Source of the DNA: Favolaschia claudopus
Taxonomy: Eukaryota > Basidiomycota > Agaricomycetes > Agaricales > Mycenaceae
DNA: 64,000 bases
Direction: 5' to 3'
Assembly: GCA_037176885.1 (NCBI GenBank)
Contig: JAWWNJ010000029.1
Span: 1,674,001-1,738,000 of the forward strand
Below, piece after piece: positions 24,244 to 37,406 of the stretch. The notes under the pieces are model-generated. The model was not told the origin of the DNA, did no database searches, and saw only the letters and a list, made by a program, of their open reading frames with translations. Each line of letters starts with the position of its first letter. The first letter of the stretch is position 1. The translations under genes were made by a program, and so were the position numbers.

Positions 24244-25754
24244 TCACCTGTGCAATTCGTCAACCGCATTCTTAACGCGCATCAAGGTCATAAACGGCAA
24301 GAAAAAAAAACTCACATCTCCCGCAATGGGCAGAGATTCATGACAAGCAACCCACCCGACATAAACACCAACCAAACGTAACCTCGCCAGCCTCATCTTC
24401 TCGCCTTCCTCCAACTCCCAAGCCGGAAGATCTTGCCGATTAACCCCAATCTCCACAATCGTCGAAAACTCGACACTCCGTTGACGCGCCTCAAGCGCCG
24501 TGATGAGAATCCCTGTAGGCGCAACAGCGATCGTCAACCTCTGTAGGCACGGAAGAAGCAGTCCCATGGCAATTTCATCGAGGATCTGCTGGCGTATGGT
24601 ATATGGATGCAGATGAACTTCGACCGCAACGGGACACGCTTGCAACCACAACTCCAAATCAATCTGAGAGCCGAGACCGGGGCCATCGATGACAAGGCGT
24701 TGGAGCGCGGAGAGCGGGCGTACGAGATAGGCAGTCCTGTCGCTGTCGTCGGAGAAGCTGACGTCGAGATCGACTAGATTGTCAAGGGCGATGCTGTGAA
24801 GGAATCGCGCGCCATTGCCGGGGGTATCGGTGTTGACCTCGAGAGTCCTGAGTGCAGGCAGTGAGATTTGGACATTCGATAACGAGATGATTGTGCCTCG
24901 TCGTGCGGGAAAAACGTCGAGACGCATCTGCGCGACGTTCACGCACTGTTCGAGGATGGCGTAGTAGTCCCAAGGACTAGGCTCGGTATCTTCGAAATAC
25001 AGTGAGGTAAGCTGTCTCCAGGGAAGCCGCACGAGCTTGCGGTTGAGAGACTCGTGAAACGAGTTGAAGGTGACGCTGCGGACGAGGGGCATGTCCTCGA
25101 AAACGACTGCCGGTGACGAAGGTGGGGAACCTGCGAGAGGGGCGTTACCGTTCCCCCCGAGCCGCAAAGTCTTCACTCGACCAAACGCGCCACGAGGAAG
25201 ATCGAATGAAGCACCGTCAAGCCGAATCCCGTCGACCACAAGAGTATGGCATTGAGGCGCATACCGCCGCAGGATCTCGACGATACGCTCGTCGTACTTC
25301 CGCGCGCTGATTTCCAAATACAATAACGCCTCCTTGGCACCAGCAAGCCAGCGAGGGAGGATCTCCAGCACGCGGTCAATCCTCGAATGATTGAAGTCAA
25401 TCTTAACATCCGTCCAAAGCGTGTAAGTGTTCAAGGCGACTCTCCTCCACTGCGAAGACACTTTGCAGAATACCAAGCGGAAGTTACCCGGGACAATACA
25501 GAGCTCTGCGGGCGTCTTACTGGGATCGCATTGGGTGAAGATTTCTCCTAGGATGTCGTCCGGTAGCTTTGGGTGAAGAGCGAGAGCCTGGGTATGAGTT
25601 CCCGTCCGCCGAACGACATGACTTGCTTCGTTGATGACGCAGAGTTGTTCGGAAGAACCAAGCGCTGACGTCTCATTCGTACTGCCAGAAAATCTTAATG
25701 CACTGTATCCGGCGTTGGTGAAGCTCGGGCTACGCACCTGGCTTCCGAGTCCAT
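24244..25754 (-). CDS. F-box protein with RNI-like C-terminal region
   Basis: A 17-nt first exon (25754-25738, MDSEAS) is joined across a 56-nt intron to a long exon 25681-24244, giving 1455 nt and 484 residues. The F-box is seen as LPDDILGEIFTQC followed by a conserved WRRVALNTYTLW segment, a hallmark of basidiomycete F-box proteins. The remainder has repeated hydrophobic strand patterns compatible with an RNI/LRR fold. It is expected to recruit substrates to an SCF ubiquitin ligase; the substrate is unknown. The alternative start without the tiny exon gives a less typical N-terminus. Near the end, GTGAGT at the GD codons and TTGCACAG 70 bases later could be another intron, which would change the last 23 residues. 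Confidence 0.8.
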
Positions 25755-26252
25755 CTCAAGTATCCACTTGCAATACAGGTATTCGGTGAGCCTGCGAGAC
25801 GGTCACCCAAAGGCGGAGCGGCGAGTAGCTAGTCCGAGCCGAAACGCTGGGAGGGAAAAAAAGACAGACGTGACGTGACTGATGGCGGTTGGCATTCACG
25901 TGAGGTGATGTTTCGTGACATCAACCGTCTCAAACCGACGGTGGCAAACGTGTCTAGCGCCAAAGCTCAAAAAGAGAAGCCACAGCTGATATTTGGCGGT
26001 TGAATTCTGGAGCTATGCGGTGCACAGGAATTCAAATTCTCTAAATTTTCGCTAAATTGTTCCGTGCGGTCTCATCAATTCGTCAACAAATTCACCCACC
26101 CGCTCGGAGGTATGTTCCGAACGCCTAGTCTTGCCTTCCCGAGCAACGTAGTTTAATATGAAGGTATGTACACAAGGAAAAATCATGATGTAAATATCAG
26201 AGCCTCCCTTTCCTTTAAATTTCCTTTCGAGTCTCGTCCAGTACCACAGCAA
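25755..26252. other. Intergenic region
   Basis: The promoter side of the F-box gene and the 3' flank of the small secreted-protein gene ending at 26253. No supported coding sequence. Confidence 0.4.
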
Positions 26253-26921
26253 TTAGAAGATCAATTCCACTGCAAAATATACGAGAGAAAACGCAGCGCC
26301 GAGCGTGCCAGCAGCATTCCGCACCGCACCTCCCGTCTTTGCTGGCGGGCTAGCCTGAGACCCACCCGAAGATACCGGTGCAGCTCCCGAGACTACGGGG
26401 GCCGCCCCTGCACCTGCGTCCGCAGTCCCACTCCCACTGGCCGTGATAGAAATACTGTTTATGGGATGACCACCAGTCTTGCAACCATCGACATACGCTG
26501 CATGAGAATATTCTGTGAGAACAGAGCCAAGTTTGCTATGATGAAGAACCGCAACTCACCGTCCATAATCTGCTGGGCTGCTTGTTTCGACGTCGCTCCA
26601 GTCTGTACCTCGCAGTTGTAGCAACTCGAGTACTTGCTGCCTATATCATTGGTGCAGATGGCGGCCACTCCACCGGAGCTTCCACCCTTTTCGAATCGTC
26701 AGTATTGTGATATGTATTGCGAAAAAAGCCAGAAAGAACACCCACCGATAAAGCGTTCGAAAGATCGGTGCATGGTGCTGCGCAGCTTGCTGCGTCTTGG
26801 CGCGCAATAGGAAGGTTCAGACCGTTAACTGCAGACAGGAAAATCAGCAATCAAAGCGAACAAAGAGAAACAACATACCCGTAAGCGCAGCAACGGCAAG
26901 GAGGGCAAGGACGCGGAACAT
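26253..26921 (-). CDS. Small secreted cysteine-containing protein, probably GPI-anchored
   Basis: Exons 26921-26879, 26828-26746, 26686-26560 and 26512-26253 sum to 513 nt (170 residues). The N-terminus MFRVLALLAVAALT is a signal peptide. The mature part has six cysteines in the pattern C-x3-C, C, C-x2-C, C, which could form three disulfides, then a Ser/Ala/Gly/Pro-rich region, and a hydrophobic C-terminal segment (AAFSLVYFAVELIF) typical of a GPI-attachment signal. Likely on the cell surface or in the wall. All four exons join in frame with canonical GT-AG borders. I do not recognise a named family. The start is fixed by the signal peptide. Confidence 0.82.
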
Positions 26922-27900
26922 TGTTGAGGAGTGAATATTGAGCAGCGAAAAAGGAGAGAAATAGCGAAACTTGAAAGAAAGCGAATAGAATACAAAGGAC
27001 TAGCCTGCACTAGAGAAATTGCTGAGGTGGAGAATTTATAGTGTGCACCGACGACTTCTCTGAGACATCCTGCAGTGCTGATTTGAAAGACGATGGCAGA
27101 TGGTGGTCATCTTCGCTGAAGGATGGCACGCTTGGTTGAGTTTTGACTCAGTCGATTGACAGTGCAACTCGGATGGGCGCTGGAGACAACATTTGATACG
27201 CCGAAGCGACATATGTCACCTCGCTTTCAACGAGACTGCTGACCTTTCTGCGGCGAAAATTCCAGCGACTTATGTGACGAACGCCAACCTTGGAACGTTT
27301 TCGAAGGCAAAAGAGAACGAAACCGTGAAAACTCGGATGGAACTGCTGCAATGGTAAAATCGGCTGTGTCGAGCGCGAATCCATCTAGAAGACCGCTCAT
27401 ATTGGACAACGTCAACTCAACCGTCGAACCTGGCGTCGAGTGGTCAGCTGCTATCTAATTATAAATGACATTCTTACAGGCAGACGTGGACAGTTGTCGT
27501 GTTTCTCCGGCTCGGGCCAAGAATTGTTCGAGATAGGACAGGGAAAGCGGTGAGGAGAATTGTCAGCGTAATAATTTATTATAAAACGAGCGCGACGCAA
27601 AGACAATTGGGACGCAGACATTCAGGTCCCTCTCGATTAATTCCAGATCGTCAAACGTCATTCCCGCTATCGAAGTGTCAGGGGCCGGCTGCCTCATTAC
27701 CGTTCCCCACCTCGATGCGTTCGTGAACGCAGGCAGGATTCTTGACACACACTCCACGACCCATTGATGTCCTACCATTGTGGCCATTCTATCCATCGAT
27801 ATAACAGCTGATCATGAGTTGTGAAGGCTGCAGAATACATGTAACATCACAGCAGCCCGCGCTATGCCATTGTGCGTCGTTTACCTGTCTTCGAATCCTT
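26922..27900. other. Intergenic region with unassigned minus-strand frames
   Basis: Two minus-strand frames (27563-27796, 77 residues; 27227-27415, 62 residues) look somewhat protein-like but carry no recognisable motif and could not be joined into a convincing model. They may be remnants of an unrecognised gene. Confidence 0.35.
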
Positions 27901-29009
27901 TCATCGAACCATCGACCTTCCTGAGTACGCCGGTGGTGGGGCATCTTCGTCTCCTGGCTCTTGGCTCTCGCCATTTCGAACAGATAATGTAACAGGATGC
28001 GAGGAAGCTGAATTAGAAGGAGCGTGATAAGCCATAAGTTCCTGTTTGCTTTGGCCGAGCTCCAGTTGAGGACCCGCTTCAAACGACGCAAAGGAGAGAG
28101 GCTGCTGCTTGGAGCTTCGCATGTCTGGAGCGTCGTTGCTAGTGGGAGCGGCCGTTACCGGTGCCTCGAAGCCTCGGGCGGCAGTTTCGTCCTGTCTTCG
28201 CCATCGTCGTCGCAATAGGAAAATGCACAGTGCAAGGATGGCGGCGAACACGAGTAGGCCGGCGACTACTCCGCCGATGACAGCTCCCGAAGACGACCGC
28301 TTCGCAGCAGCGGGAGTTGCTGATTGCGGTGTCAAAGTCGGGGAGGGAGCTATAGAAGATTCGAATCAGAATAGTCTTTATTAGACTGAGCCCAAAAGAC
28401 GGGAAATACTCGCCAGACGTTGAAACCGTGGCGCCAGCTACTCGGAAAACCTGCGGCGTAGGTACGCCGCTGTTCTGAGGTTTGATATTGGTCTGACTGA
28501 TAATTTCTACGCATCCCCCAAAGGTAGCGTCGGAGAGGCCGCATGATATGATATCGTCGTCCCCAAACGGCTCTATCCAGCCTGAAGCCGACGCAATAAC
28601 GGTTCGTGGCGCTAAAAGTATCGATGATCAGCTGTGTGCTGAGGTGCTAAGAAGACATAAAAAGATGTTCACTTGCAGAAGGAGTGGTTTGCGTAGTAAA
28701 AGCCCCATCAACGACGGTGGTGATGGTCACCGGATTCAGCGCCTGAAAGAGGTATGCTGTAGCCGACCCATCGCGGGCTGTGGACAGCGGCTGTAGAGGG
28801 AGAGTGGCCTGCCCTGCAAGCAAGCGACCTTGACCGAATTGCCAGAGCGTTACTAGTTGTGTGGTCGTCGGGATTTGAGCCATGGCATCCGCTAGGTATT
28901 TGAATGAAATGAGTCTATCGATTAGACTGAGTCGATCCAAGCACAGACCGGAAAAAAGAGCGAAAAACGAGACCAGCCCAAGAATCCGAGTCCTGTTAGA
29001 CAAACGCAT
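27901..29009 (-). CDS. Single-pass type I membrane protein with cytosolic PPxY motif (copy 1)
   Basis: Exons 29009-28949, 28891-28673, 28611-28414 and 28349-27901 give 927 nt and 308 residues. There is an N-terminal signal peptide, an extracellular region of about 170 residues with VTLWQF and TPRTVIASASGW motifs and a pair of cysteines, a Ser/Thr/Pro linker, one transmembrane helix (GAVIGGVVAGLLVFAAILALCIFLL) cut here as GAVIGGVVAG through IFLL, and an Arg-rich stop-transfer segment. The cytosolic tail ends DAPPPAYSG, containing PPAY. PPxY binds WW domains such as those of Rsp5/Nedd4 ligases, so an adaptor role is possible. The last intron (28350-28413) has a GC donor (GCGAGT). It is paralogous to 53527-54777 with the same exon layout. 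Confidence 0.85.
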
Positions 29010-32000
29010 GACCCGCTAGCGGAAACGTCGAGAATGAGTAACTCTCTTTACTGTCCCAATGATAAGGAAACATACCTGGGAAAGAAAAAAAAACCTTGCC
29101 TGCAAGTCGGCAGCTAGAGGAAAATATACGCACGGAGACCATCCTGCCAATTTATATTGTTCCATGACCTGGGAAGACAAACAACCACGGCTTCTCAAAA
29201 TGATGATATCATGACAAAATTTCGTTATTTGCGAGAGAAAGGCCCCCGTCTTCTGGTTCTTCCTCCAGGGCTGTCCAGACCTGTGCGCCAACGCCCCTAT
29301 CTTACATCCAGTATCAGCTCGGCGGCAACGAGCGAGTCGAAAGGCGCTCAAGTTGTAAGATAATACCAATTTTGTCTGCACAAATACCTACGCACTTCGT
29401 GAAGGATTCCGAGTGAATGGCTTGACTTCGGAAGTGATTGGATCTTCAAGAAGGCAAGACAAACTTCTGCCTAGCATCAGAATAACGGAATATGGGGCGG
29501 CGGATTTCTTCAAGATAAAAAGAACATGGCAGTAACATGGCGGTTAAGAGCAAGGAAGAATGATGCGCCATCAATGATCAATGATCTAGAGAGATTTACG
29601 TGATCTGCTGACGGAAAATGCCAATTTAAATTCAAGGACTAATTTACAGAAAACGAACAGCGAACTCACAACAAATTCACCAGCGAGACTTAAAGAAAGG
29701 ATCGAGTACGACAGCTATCAGTAAGGACAAATGAAATGAACCGTCACCGATACCGGATATCGTTGAATTAGCCAAGCTGGATCGATTTATCTACTGGTGA
29801 TCTAATCCAGCCCATGTTCTTGGTCAATGGCACCCAATAAGAAACAGCGGTGTGCCTGTGGGGTAGTCTGAGGTATCCCTGCGGTACCCATACCACGAGG
29901 TAGCAACAAACGAAGAATATTGAATAAATCAGCGGGAGGTCAACAAGGGGTGATTGATGATCAAAACTTGAGAAAGACATTGCGATTGGTTGCAGTTCAT
30001 TTGAAGAGCTGTTGTGAGAGAATGTGTCCCGCTCAAATTGTCCGTACTTAGACGTGGATACATTTTGCCGAGGATTGTTTACACGAGATGCATTTTGACG
30101 TGAAGATGAGTCAACGAGCAAGAGAAATGTGTTCACCGAATACCCGAGGCAATGCATCAAGACGGTTTGACCTGAGCTGCTGAGCTGCAGATAAAATCAA
30201 CGCGGTAGTCCATTGCAATCTTCCACAGAACCATCCCACCGCCCCCATTTCCCAACCTCTGGAGTATGGTATGTTGTTCCGAGAATTCGACGGACTTCGT
30301 TTATTTGCCCAGAGTGCAAAGTAATACGCCCGAGTCAATCGATGTCCGAGGGCGAGCATACCTGAGAGCCAGATATACCAATTCGACGGACGCATTTAAT
30401 TAGCTTTGCCTCACCTCTCCGGTAAATTGAAGCTTGAGCGAGCTGAGACGGGGAGCCAATTGTCTAAAGCAGGTCCGGTAACGATACTGACCGGGGTGGG
30501 ATTATACTTACAAGCACGTCTAGACCATACAAGGGATCCTGAGCTGCAGAGCGTGGCGCGATCATCCCAGCATCCGTCCAACCCGTCGGCTTCATCTTAT
30601 TTGACGAGCGCCGACACGACGCTATGTCCGAAAAGTGCCGGTGACTGAGAGAAGAGACTGAGAGATACCACTGTGCGAACCCAGATACAATGCACAGAGC
30701 CTCCGTGTGCCACGTTCGACCAGAGTACATTGGGTAGAGTCCGATGACATTGTTCCACGGGCCGACCTACGCTTGCACAAAACAGATAAAAAAGATCAGG
30801 ATATTGGCTGAGCTGAATTGATGGGAATATAATGCTGAAGAAAGCTGATAAATTGCTTGATTCTAGAGAAGACTCGAACATGCCTGGTATTATGGTAGCA
30901 GTGATGGATCTTGCACGTTTATGGCCCGCCCTGAACCGGGGAGGAGGCGACAATGAGGGCGCCACCCTTCGCCATATCATGTCGCATCGTGGTGTCGTCG
31001 GCGAACGGAAAGAACAAACGGATCTCCATGCTTCATGCTCGCTCGCGGGAAGGAAAAGAAGAACGCCACGCGCAGATTTACTGTCTCCGAAGGAAGAAGA
31101 TAGACTCGTAGGGATTATTTCGCCGTTCGGCAGTCCACGGAGGCAGGAGGGGATAGACGGGTAACTGAGATAGGCAGCCACTCGCGACGACGGTTGGACG
31201 TTGCGCCGAGAATTACATGGTTCGGAGAACCCGCCTGCCGGTATGATAATATTCTGCGCGGGAGACGCTTCCTGCGGGACGCCATAAGTATTTCGGAGGG
31301 AGTCAATAATAATCTTAACTGGAAGACGGCTTACTCATAATGTCGTGCCATTGATGCCTCCGACGACAATGGCGTCTGGAGAAGATAGAATCTTGCCGAA
31401 GGGGAGTAGTAACGTTGCGTCTGTCCGTCAGATGTACAGTTCCGCTGAAAGGCAAGTTTTGAGTTCTACGACACACGGTGGCGCATCGAAAGGGCAGGCA
31501 AGGAAATGGTGCATGCAGGCAAAGAAAGCTGATAGCCCCAGGTAGCCATAAGAAGCAAATGTCGGATTCGCATGATCGAGAGTATTGTGGACAAAGATAC
31601 CGATTTGCAGCGGATATATTTTCGTTCGTGTCCGGGAAAGTTCGACGTATAGTGGCTCACCTGAATTGGTGCGTGTTCCTGTTGAAGATGACGAGAACCT
31701 GAGGCAGAGATTCGGTGATAACATGGGAAGAAGAATCGAATCCTTACATTTATGGAGAATTTCCCGACTGGGTGCGATCGACGACCGCAAATCTTGAGGA
31801 ACAGGCGGCCAGATGTGGGTAAATTAACCTCCGGGGTACCTCCGAGAGATAGACACGACAAGCGGCAGAAGATACTGGAGAACATCGGAGTAAGAAAAAA
31901 CTTCCTTCGATTGGCGACGTGACAAATGGAGAGAGCCCTCTGAAGCCCTTTGAAGCTTCGAGTTTGCTGCAGTGGTATCCGGCGGATTCTGGCGAGACTT

Positions 32001-35000
32001 ACTTACACTGGACAGCCTCAGCGTCAGAAAGTGGGGCGATTTTCGAGTAGTTCAAGGTCCTTCCGGTAGTCTTCCCTGTGAGTTAGTGTAGATTAGTGTC
32101 TCCGAGAAGTTCAACAGGGAAAGAGTCAAGAGGCGCGACAAGAAATTGGAGAGCATGTGAGCGCGGGAGGCAAGGTTAATATGTGGCAGTGCCATCAACC
32201 ATCATTTTGATCATCATTTCTTCCTTTCCTCTTGCGCTCATGTTCAAGTTGTACAACCACTCATTTGGACCCGTTTGCACAATGCAGACGAAAGTGCTTG
32301 TCTAGTGGCACTTTGATCCTCAAACTGAGAGCCAAGGCTTCCATTCGACCATTGGCTTGTGTTGACTCAAAGTATTCATGCGACCAACCTTTGCTGATTC
32401 AAAAGCCTTTATCGCCCGCCGAATCCACGGTACAACCTCGACTTTCATTTTCCCTTGCACCGCTTTACGCAGATCAGAATTCTCCGGGGAACTTGGTATT
32501 AAGATCGTCGATCCTTATCCTCAACCTCAACCAGCCTATATAGTAATCTCAAGCGCGCTTACTCCCCGTACACTCAATCCACGACGAGGGCAGCTCCCCC
32601 TCACCTCCCTTGTGCTAGCTCAAACAAGTTAGACCCATAGAACGCGCGGACCGCAAAGATTGGATACCGCATAGCTACTCAGGCAAGCAAAATCCGTTCT
32701 AGCGGCAATCCACTATGGTGTTAACAATTACTAGCGTCGGGCGGTCAAAAATTAATTCCGCTGCCTCCTGATTATCGTTCTCTCCACGCTGCTCTTGAAC
32801 ACGCTTTTGGCAAGTTGGATCCCTCCATTCTGTAACGCCGCATGGTCTCGCATGGGTTAGTGAGCTTTAGTGGCTAAATTGACCGAACATACTTAGGTGT
32901 TTGACTTGCTTGCTTTTTCAGTAGATGACTTCATCCATTCAAGTTCGGCGAAATCCGGTCTTTAATGCAATACGACGTCTCGTGGCCAATTTCCGTCTAT
33001 GCCGTCCTTCATTCAAGGCAAAGCAAAAGACTAACACTAACGTCAGCACTGACGGCCACTATGTCCATGCCTTGGGACATTGGTCGTCTCCGAGGTGTAT
33101 ACCAGCTGTATATGCGCGCCTTATACACCGTTCGTGTACAAACGAGCGCTACTCTATTCGTGCGGTGGCGTGTTTCAGGTACGTGTCCAGGGCCGTCAAT
33201 ATTTATCTTGCCTTGAATACGTATCCGAACCATCCCTATTCGTACGAATATTAATCCCCGCAGGGAATATTCTCTCGACGCTGCTAGCACGCCAATCCCG
33301 ATTCGCAGCCACCGATAATGTATTGAACCTGGATGGAATTGGGCGGGATGAGATGCCTGATCCACAGACGTCACGCCGGTATGCATCGGGATCCTCACAC
33401 TTCATTCACTCCGAGGACCAGCTATACAGCTTATCCTAACACCTTGTATAGACGGAGGCGCGACTTTGCATACATCCGGTGAGGGTGAGTTTCTCGTACC
33501 TCCCAGCCGGCAATCTGCGGAATGATCACTCCCGACAGCAATAAATGAACGATAACATAATCGAGTAGCCTATCGCACCGATCCTCTTTTGCAATATGCC
33601 GGAAGCTCTTGTTGGCTTTCGACATGGACCCCCATACCGAGTACCTGGTCACTATCGTACCCGGCACAACCAAGGGACAAATTTGATACTTGGGCTGCCT
33701 GAAGCGCGCTCATTTCCGAGTGGCTGTCAACTTGAATAATACGCCGTGAAGTCAGCATGGGGTGCATGCACGCTGTTGCGCTGTTCCAGTTTGTTCAAGT
33801 GTCCGAGCCACGGTTCGCATTTGCTCGATTTCCCTCTCCACTAGCTCCTAGAAACACAAGGGAGATGCAACTCTGCTTACCAAGCGTGTCTCGATGTATT
33901 TTATGGCTTTCTTTTTCTCTCATGGTCATCTCTCCCGTCCTGACGAAATCCGCAGTCCCCGGCCTACCCCTGCTCGCACCCGTACGGCTCGGCAACCCTG
34001 TCGTCAACGCATCCACACAATTGCTCCTTTCAACGAGGGTGACGTTGGCAATAACCTCGAGCTGCCAAATTATGGTTTGATTCCCTACTCTACCGGCGAC
34101 TACTGATTGAAGCTCTAGGAAGGTCAGTGGCAGAACAAGAAGGAGATCCTCGGATCGTAATTGCTTGAATGAGTGGGAACCTAAAGCTTGACCACGAGAA
34201 AGAAATTGTATGTTCAACTGGGTCCCCCTTCTTGATAAATCAACATATTGGTTAGGTTCAATGTGTGAGTCGCGGCGAACCATCGTTATCGGCATTCACA
34301 ACAGTCTCACCGACTCGACGGTCGATCGGAAGCTCAAGACACCTCTCCTCCAACACATCGCAGGGTGCTGAGACCCCCAACAACGTTCAAAGAGGTTTGT
34401 CCTATTTACACACGCAGATCCATGACCTGAGAGAATTCGAACCAGACTTTTCCCATTGTTGATGTCATTGCTTGCGGTGGGTCAAGCAACTACCGAATAT
34501 TTCCCAAAGAAGTCAAGATTGTCTGACGATCCCGACCTCCGTTGTCAAGGAACGGAGGACGGTGACAATCGGAATTACCTGAAAACATAAGAATCTTATA
34601 AGAGTCGGTAATGCATCTAATATTGCAATGTCGAGGACAGCTGACGGATGGAACGTCAGGCTACCGCGCGGCCATTGAACGCGTTCTCCGTCAATATCTC
34701 AGCCTCGAGGCACCGCACACCATAGGAGATTCTCGTCGATCAACCTGCTCTAGCCACGAAGAAAATGCAACGAATTGCCATGGAAGCAATTCTCAAGTTC
34801 AAAGCAGAGCTAGAGTTCAATTTTGAGGTTTGCGGGCCGCGAAAGCTCCTTCGGCACGGTAAGTACTCTGTTCTCCTTGTTCCTGGGTTCAAAAATAAAC
34901 TAGCCCCATATGACTGCGGATCCACACCACATACTGCAGATCGATGGCATTCATTGACGTGGGAGAGGAGTTTTTCGTTTTCGAACTCAACCTAAGTCTC

Positions 35001-35231
35001 AGCCTCCGCGGGCAAAATAGCATCCGGTCCGATCCCTGCATTGTTCCTCGTCGAACGGGAAAGTTCCGTGTCACTCCGGCGGCTACTGCTACATAAATAT
35101 CAACCCCCATCTTGGCTTCGAGAAAACTGTTGGACACCCTTAGGCTCCGCAGTGCCACTACATACATACTACTTAAACCTGCGGCTCAGAATCCCCCCTC
35201 ACCCCGTCGCCTTTCCAACGCGGATAACGAA
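29010..35231. other. 6.2-kb stretch without a supportable gene
   Basis: Several longer minus-strand frames occur (30597-31181, 194 residues; 31466-31885, 139 residues; 33795-34295, 166 residues; 30111-30395, 94 residues), some with hydrophobic stretches. I could not recognise a domain or assemble a spliced model. A plus-strand frame at 33865-34080 starts with a signal-peptide-like sequence (71 residues) but has no further support. Decayed or unusual genes may be present. Confidence 0.35.
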
Positions 35232-36305
35232 ATGGGTTCAAGTTCAATCTCTTCGTCATCGTCGTCTCGGCCTCGAGCTCCGGCGGCGCCCACAGTCAAA
35301 TTGCCAAGTATCCACGAGATGTTCCCGGAGCACCTCATCCCCCCGCGCCGCCCCGCATCGGAAACACCTCGTCCCGACACAATTTCAACCGCCAGCCATT
35401 CCCATTCCCATTGGCAGCGGAACCAAGGGCTTCCCGCGGCGCGTCATGATCCACCCACTCGAGCACCGCCTGTGAACGCAGGATATTCGTTCAACGTCCT
35501 GAAGAGCGATCCACGTGGCTCCTCACTGGAACACCTCGCATCGAGCGCAGCCTCTTCACCCCGTTGGACGATTACACGCACAAACTCGTATCCCACCAAT
35601 GCGACCCACCATGCGCCAACATCTCCCACCTCATCGGAGAGGGAAGTGGAAGTGGGCTCAAGCTATGACGGGGACGAGCTGGATGACGGGGAATGGAGCG
35701 GCATGGAAGAGGGCGGCAAGAAGCACGTCTGTCCGACGTGTTCAAAACGGTTCAATCGTCCGAGCAGCTTGAGGATCCATATCAACACGCACACCGGTGC
35801 TACACGTGAGTTGAGATGGTTCAGTTCGCTTGCCTGTGATTAATCCTTGTTCTTTTCCCTAGCATTCCGGTGTCCCCATCCCTCGTGCGGTCGCGCGTTC
35901 AACGTCAACTCTAACATGCGTCGACATTATCGCAATCACGGTACATCTAATAATAATCCCAACTCCCCCACATCACTCGACTCGTCGTCGCCAATCTCGC
36001 CTGGAAGTTCTTCTCCCTCGAGTGCGACGTGGAGCCATTCATCTTCTCCCTCGACTTCCACTTCCACTTCCACTTCTTCATCTTCCCCCTTCGCATCTCC
36101 TGTCACTTCATCGTCGTCCGCGGGGTACATTCAATCCCCGACCACAACCTCGTTCTATCATCGCCAGCATCGCAGGAACGGGGTTGCATCGGAAAGCTGG
36201 ACACTCGCACCAGTATCGACGTGGGATTTGGAAAAGCGAGGGGATGCCCAAACTCATCATTATTCTTATTCGGAGAGCCATGTAAGGAGCGAGCGAAGGG
36301 GTTAG
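35232..36305 (+). CDS. C2H2 zinc-finger protein (paralogue E), complete family architecture
   Basis: Exons 35232-35805 and 35863-36305 (1017 nt) encode 338 residues with a 57-nt phase-1 intron between the fingers. It shows every family module clearly: N-terminal LPSIHEMFPEHL, central FNVLKSDPRGSSLEHLASS, a short acidic region, finger 1 (C-x2-C-x12-H-x3-H), finger 2 with NVNSNMRRHYRNH, a Ser/Thr/Pro-rich tail, and the terminal YSESHVRSERRG. This copy is the best reference for the group in the window. A probable nuclear DNA-binding regulator. The ATG at 35232 is preferred because it precedes the conserved motif at a suitable distance; the frame is open further upstream without a convincing start. 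Confidence 0.9.
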
Positions 36306-37406
36306 TTTCTTTTGTTTTCTTTTGCTTCTGGAACACACAATAGAAAATTTCTTGAAGACAATTCGATGAGTTGCCCGAATAAGAATAAATCAAATACTGG
36401 AAGCCACTTACGTTGTGGAGGAGGGAAATTAAATTTGCGGACACAGTTGAACGTTGAACCTCGCTGACGGTCAAGCTATCGGACGAAGCACTTACTTTTG
36501 CATCGCCGATGACGGCGGTCAGAATCTGTACCCAAGTCGAGCGCAGAAGCATGCTCCTCAGGGGTTTTGTACCTCCGGATGTATGGCTAGCGAGTCCGAC
36601 TCACATCTGATACCCATCGAGCTCAGTTCCCTTCATACTTGGTTCATACGTTACCGTACCTAAGTATTCGATTTATCATTTCCTTAGGTGAGATCCGAGT
36701 CGACGGCTTGGGTTCAGGACAGTATTTACCGTGAGGAGCATCAAATCTCGTGAATTCCTCTTTTATATGTTGAATGACATAGCAAGGCGGCGCAGGAGCC
36801 GCATTCCGTCGTTTCCAGAGTTAAATTGCTTATTTCCTTTTCGAGCCGCAATTGTGACAGTGTCCTGTCTCGTGGACGTGACTGCACGCGATACTTGATG
36901 ATCATTCGTCACATTTCTCACGGGCCCAAACTTCTTCCTTTCTTCCTCTCGTCTCCGTGAAAACTCTGGAGTACGGTATGCTTCACTCGACTTACAGGCG
37001 TTCTACTATATATATACTTACTCGCAAAACATTAGTCTTTAGTCCGTTCGACATTGCGGGACGCCAGCAGCCGGCCGATACCACGGTACGATCGGACACG
37101 GCGTATTTATTTTCTGATTCGGTCCAGGCAAAAATCATTCCACCCGCAGATATATGATACCCCGCACGAGCTCCTAGTAATTTCCAGTATTCATTCGCGC
37201 TCGGCTGGGCAACGGTACGTCCGATCGCAGGTCTCACGGCGGTATTAGGCTCGAGTCATCACCTCGCATCGCATTGTTCCCACATGTGGAATCTGAATCA
37301 AGACAGGACAATGGGGCAAATATTTTTTGCCTGATGGCAAGTGAATATGTATATAGGCCGCGCGTCGTCAGTTACTTCTCGGGTCTTTTCCCCACCCACT
37401 TCCAGT
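36306..37406. other. Intergenic region
   Basis: No supportable gene. The end includes the promoter of the F-box gene starting at 37407. Confidence 0.4.

Noticed and set aside
29768..31885. Series of longer minus-strand frames as one membrane-protein gene
   Set aside because: I could not join them with splice sites in a consistent frame, nor recognise a family; left as unassigned.
33795..34295. 166-residue minus-strand frame as a gene
   Set aside because: No domain, no conserved motif and overlapping frames on the other strand of similar quality.
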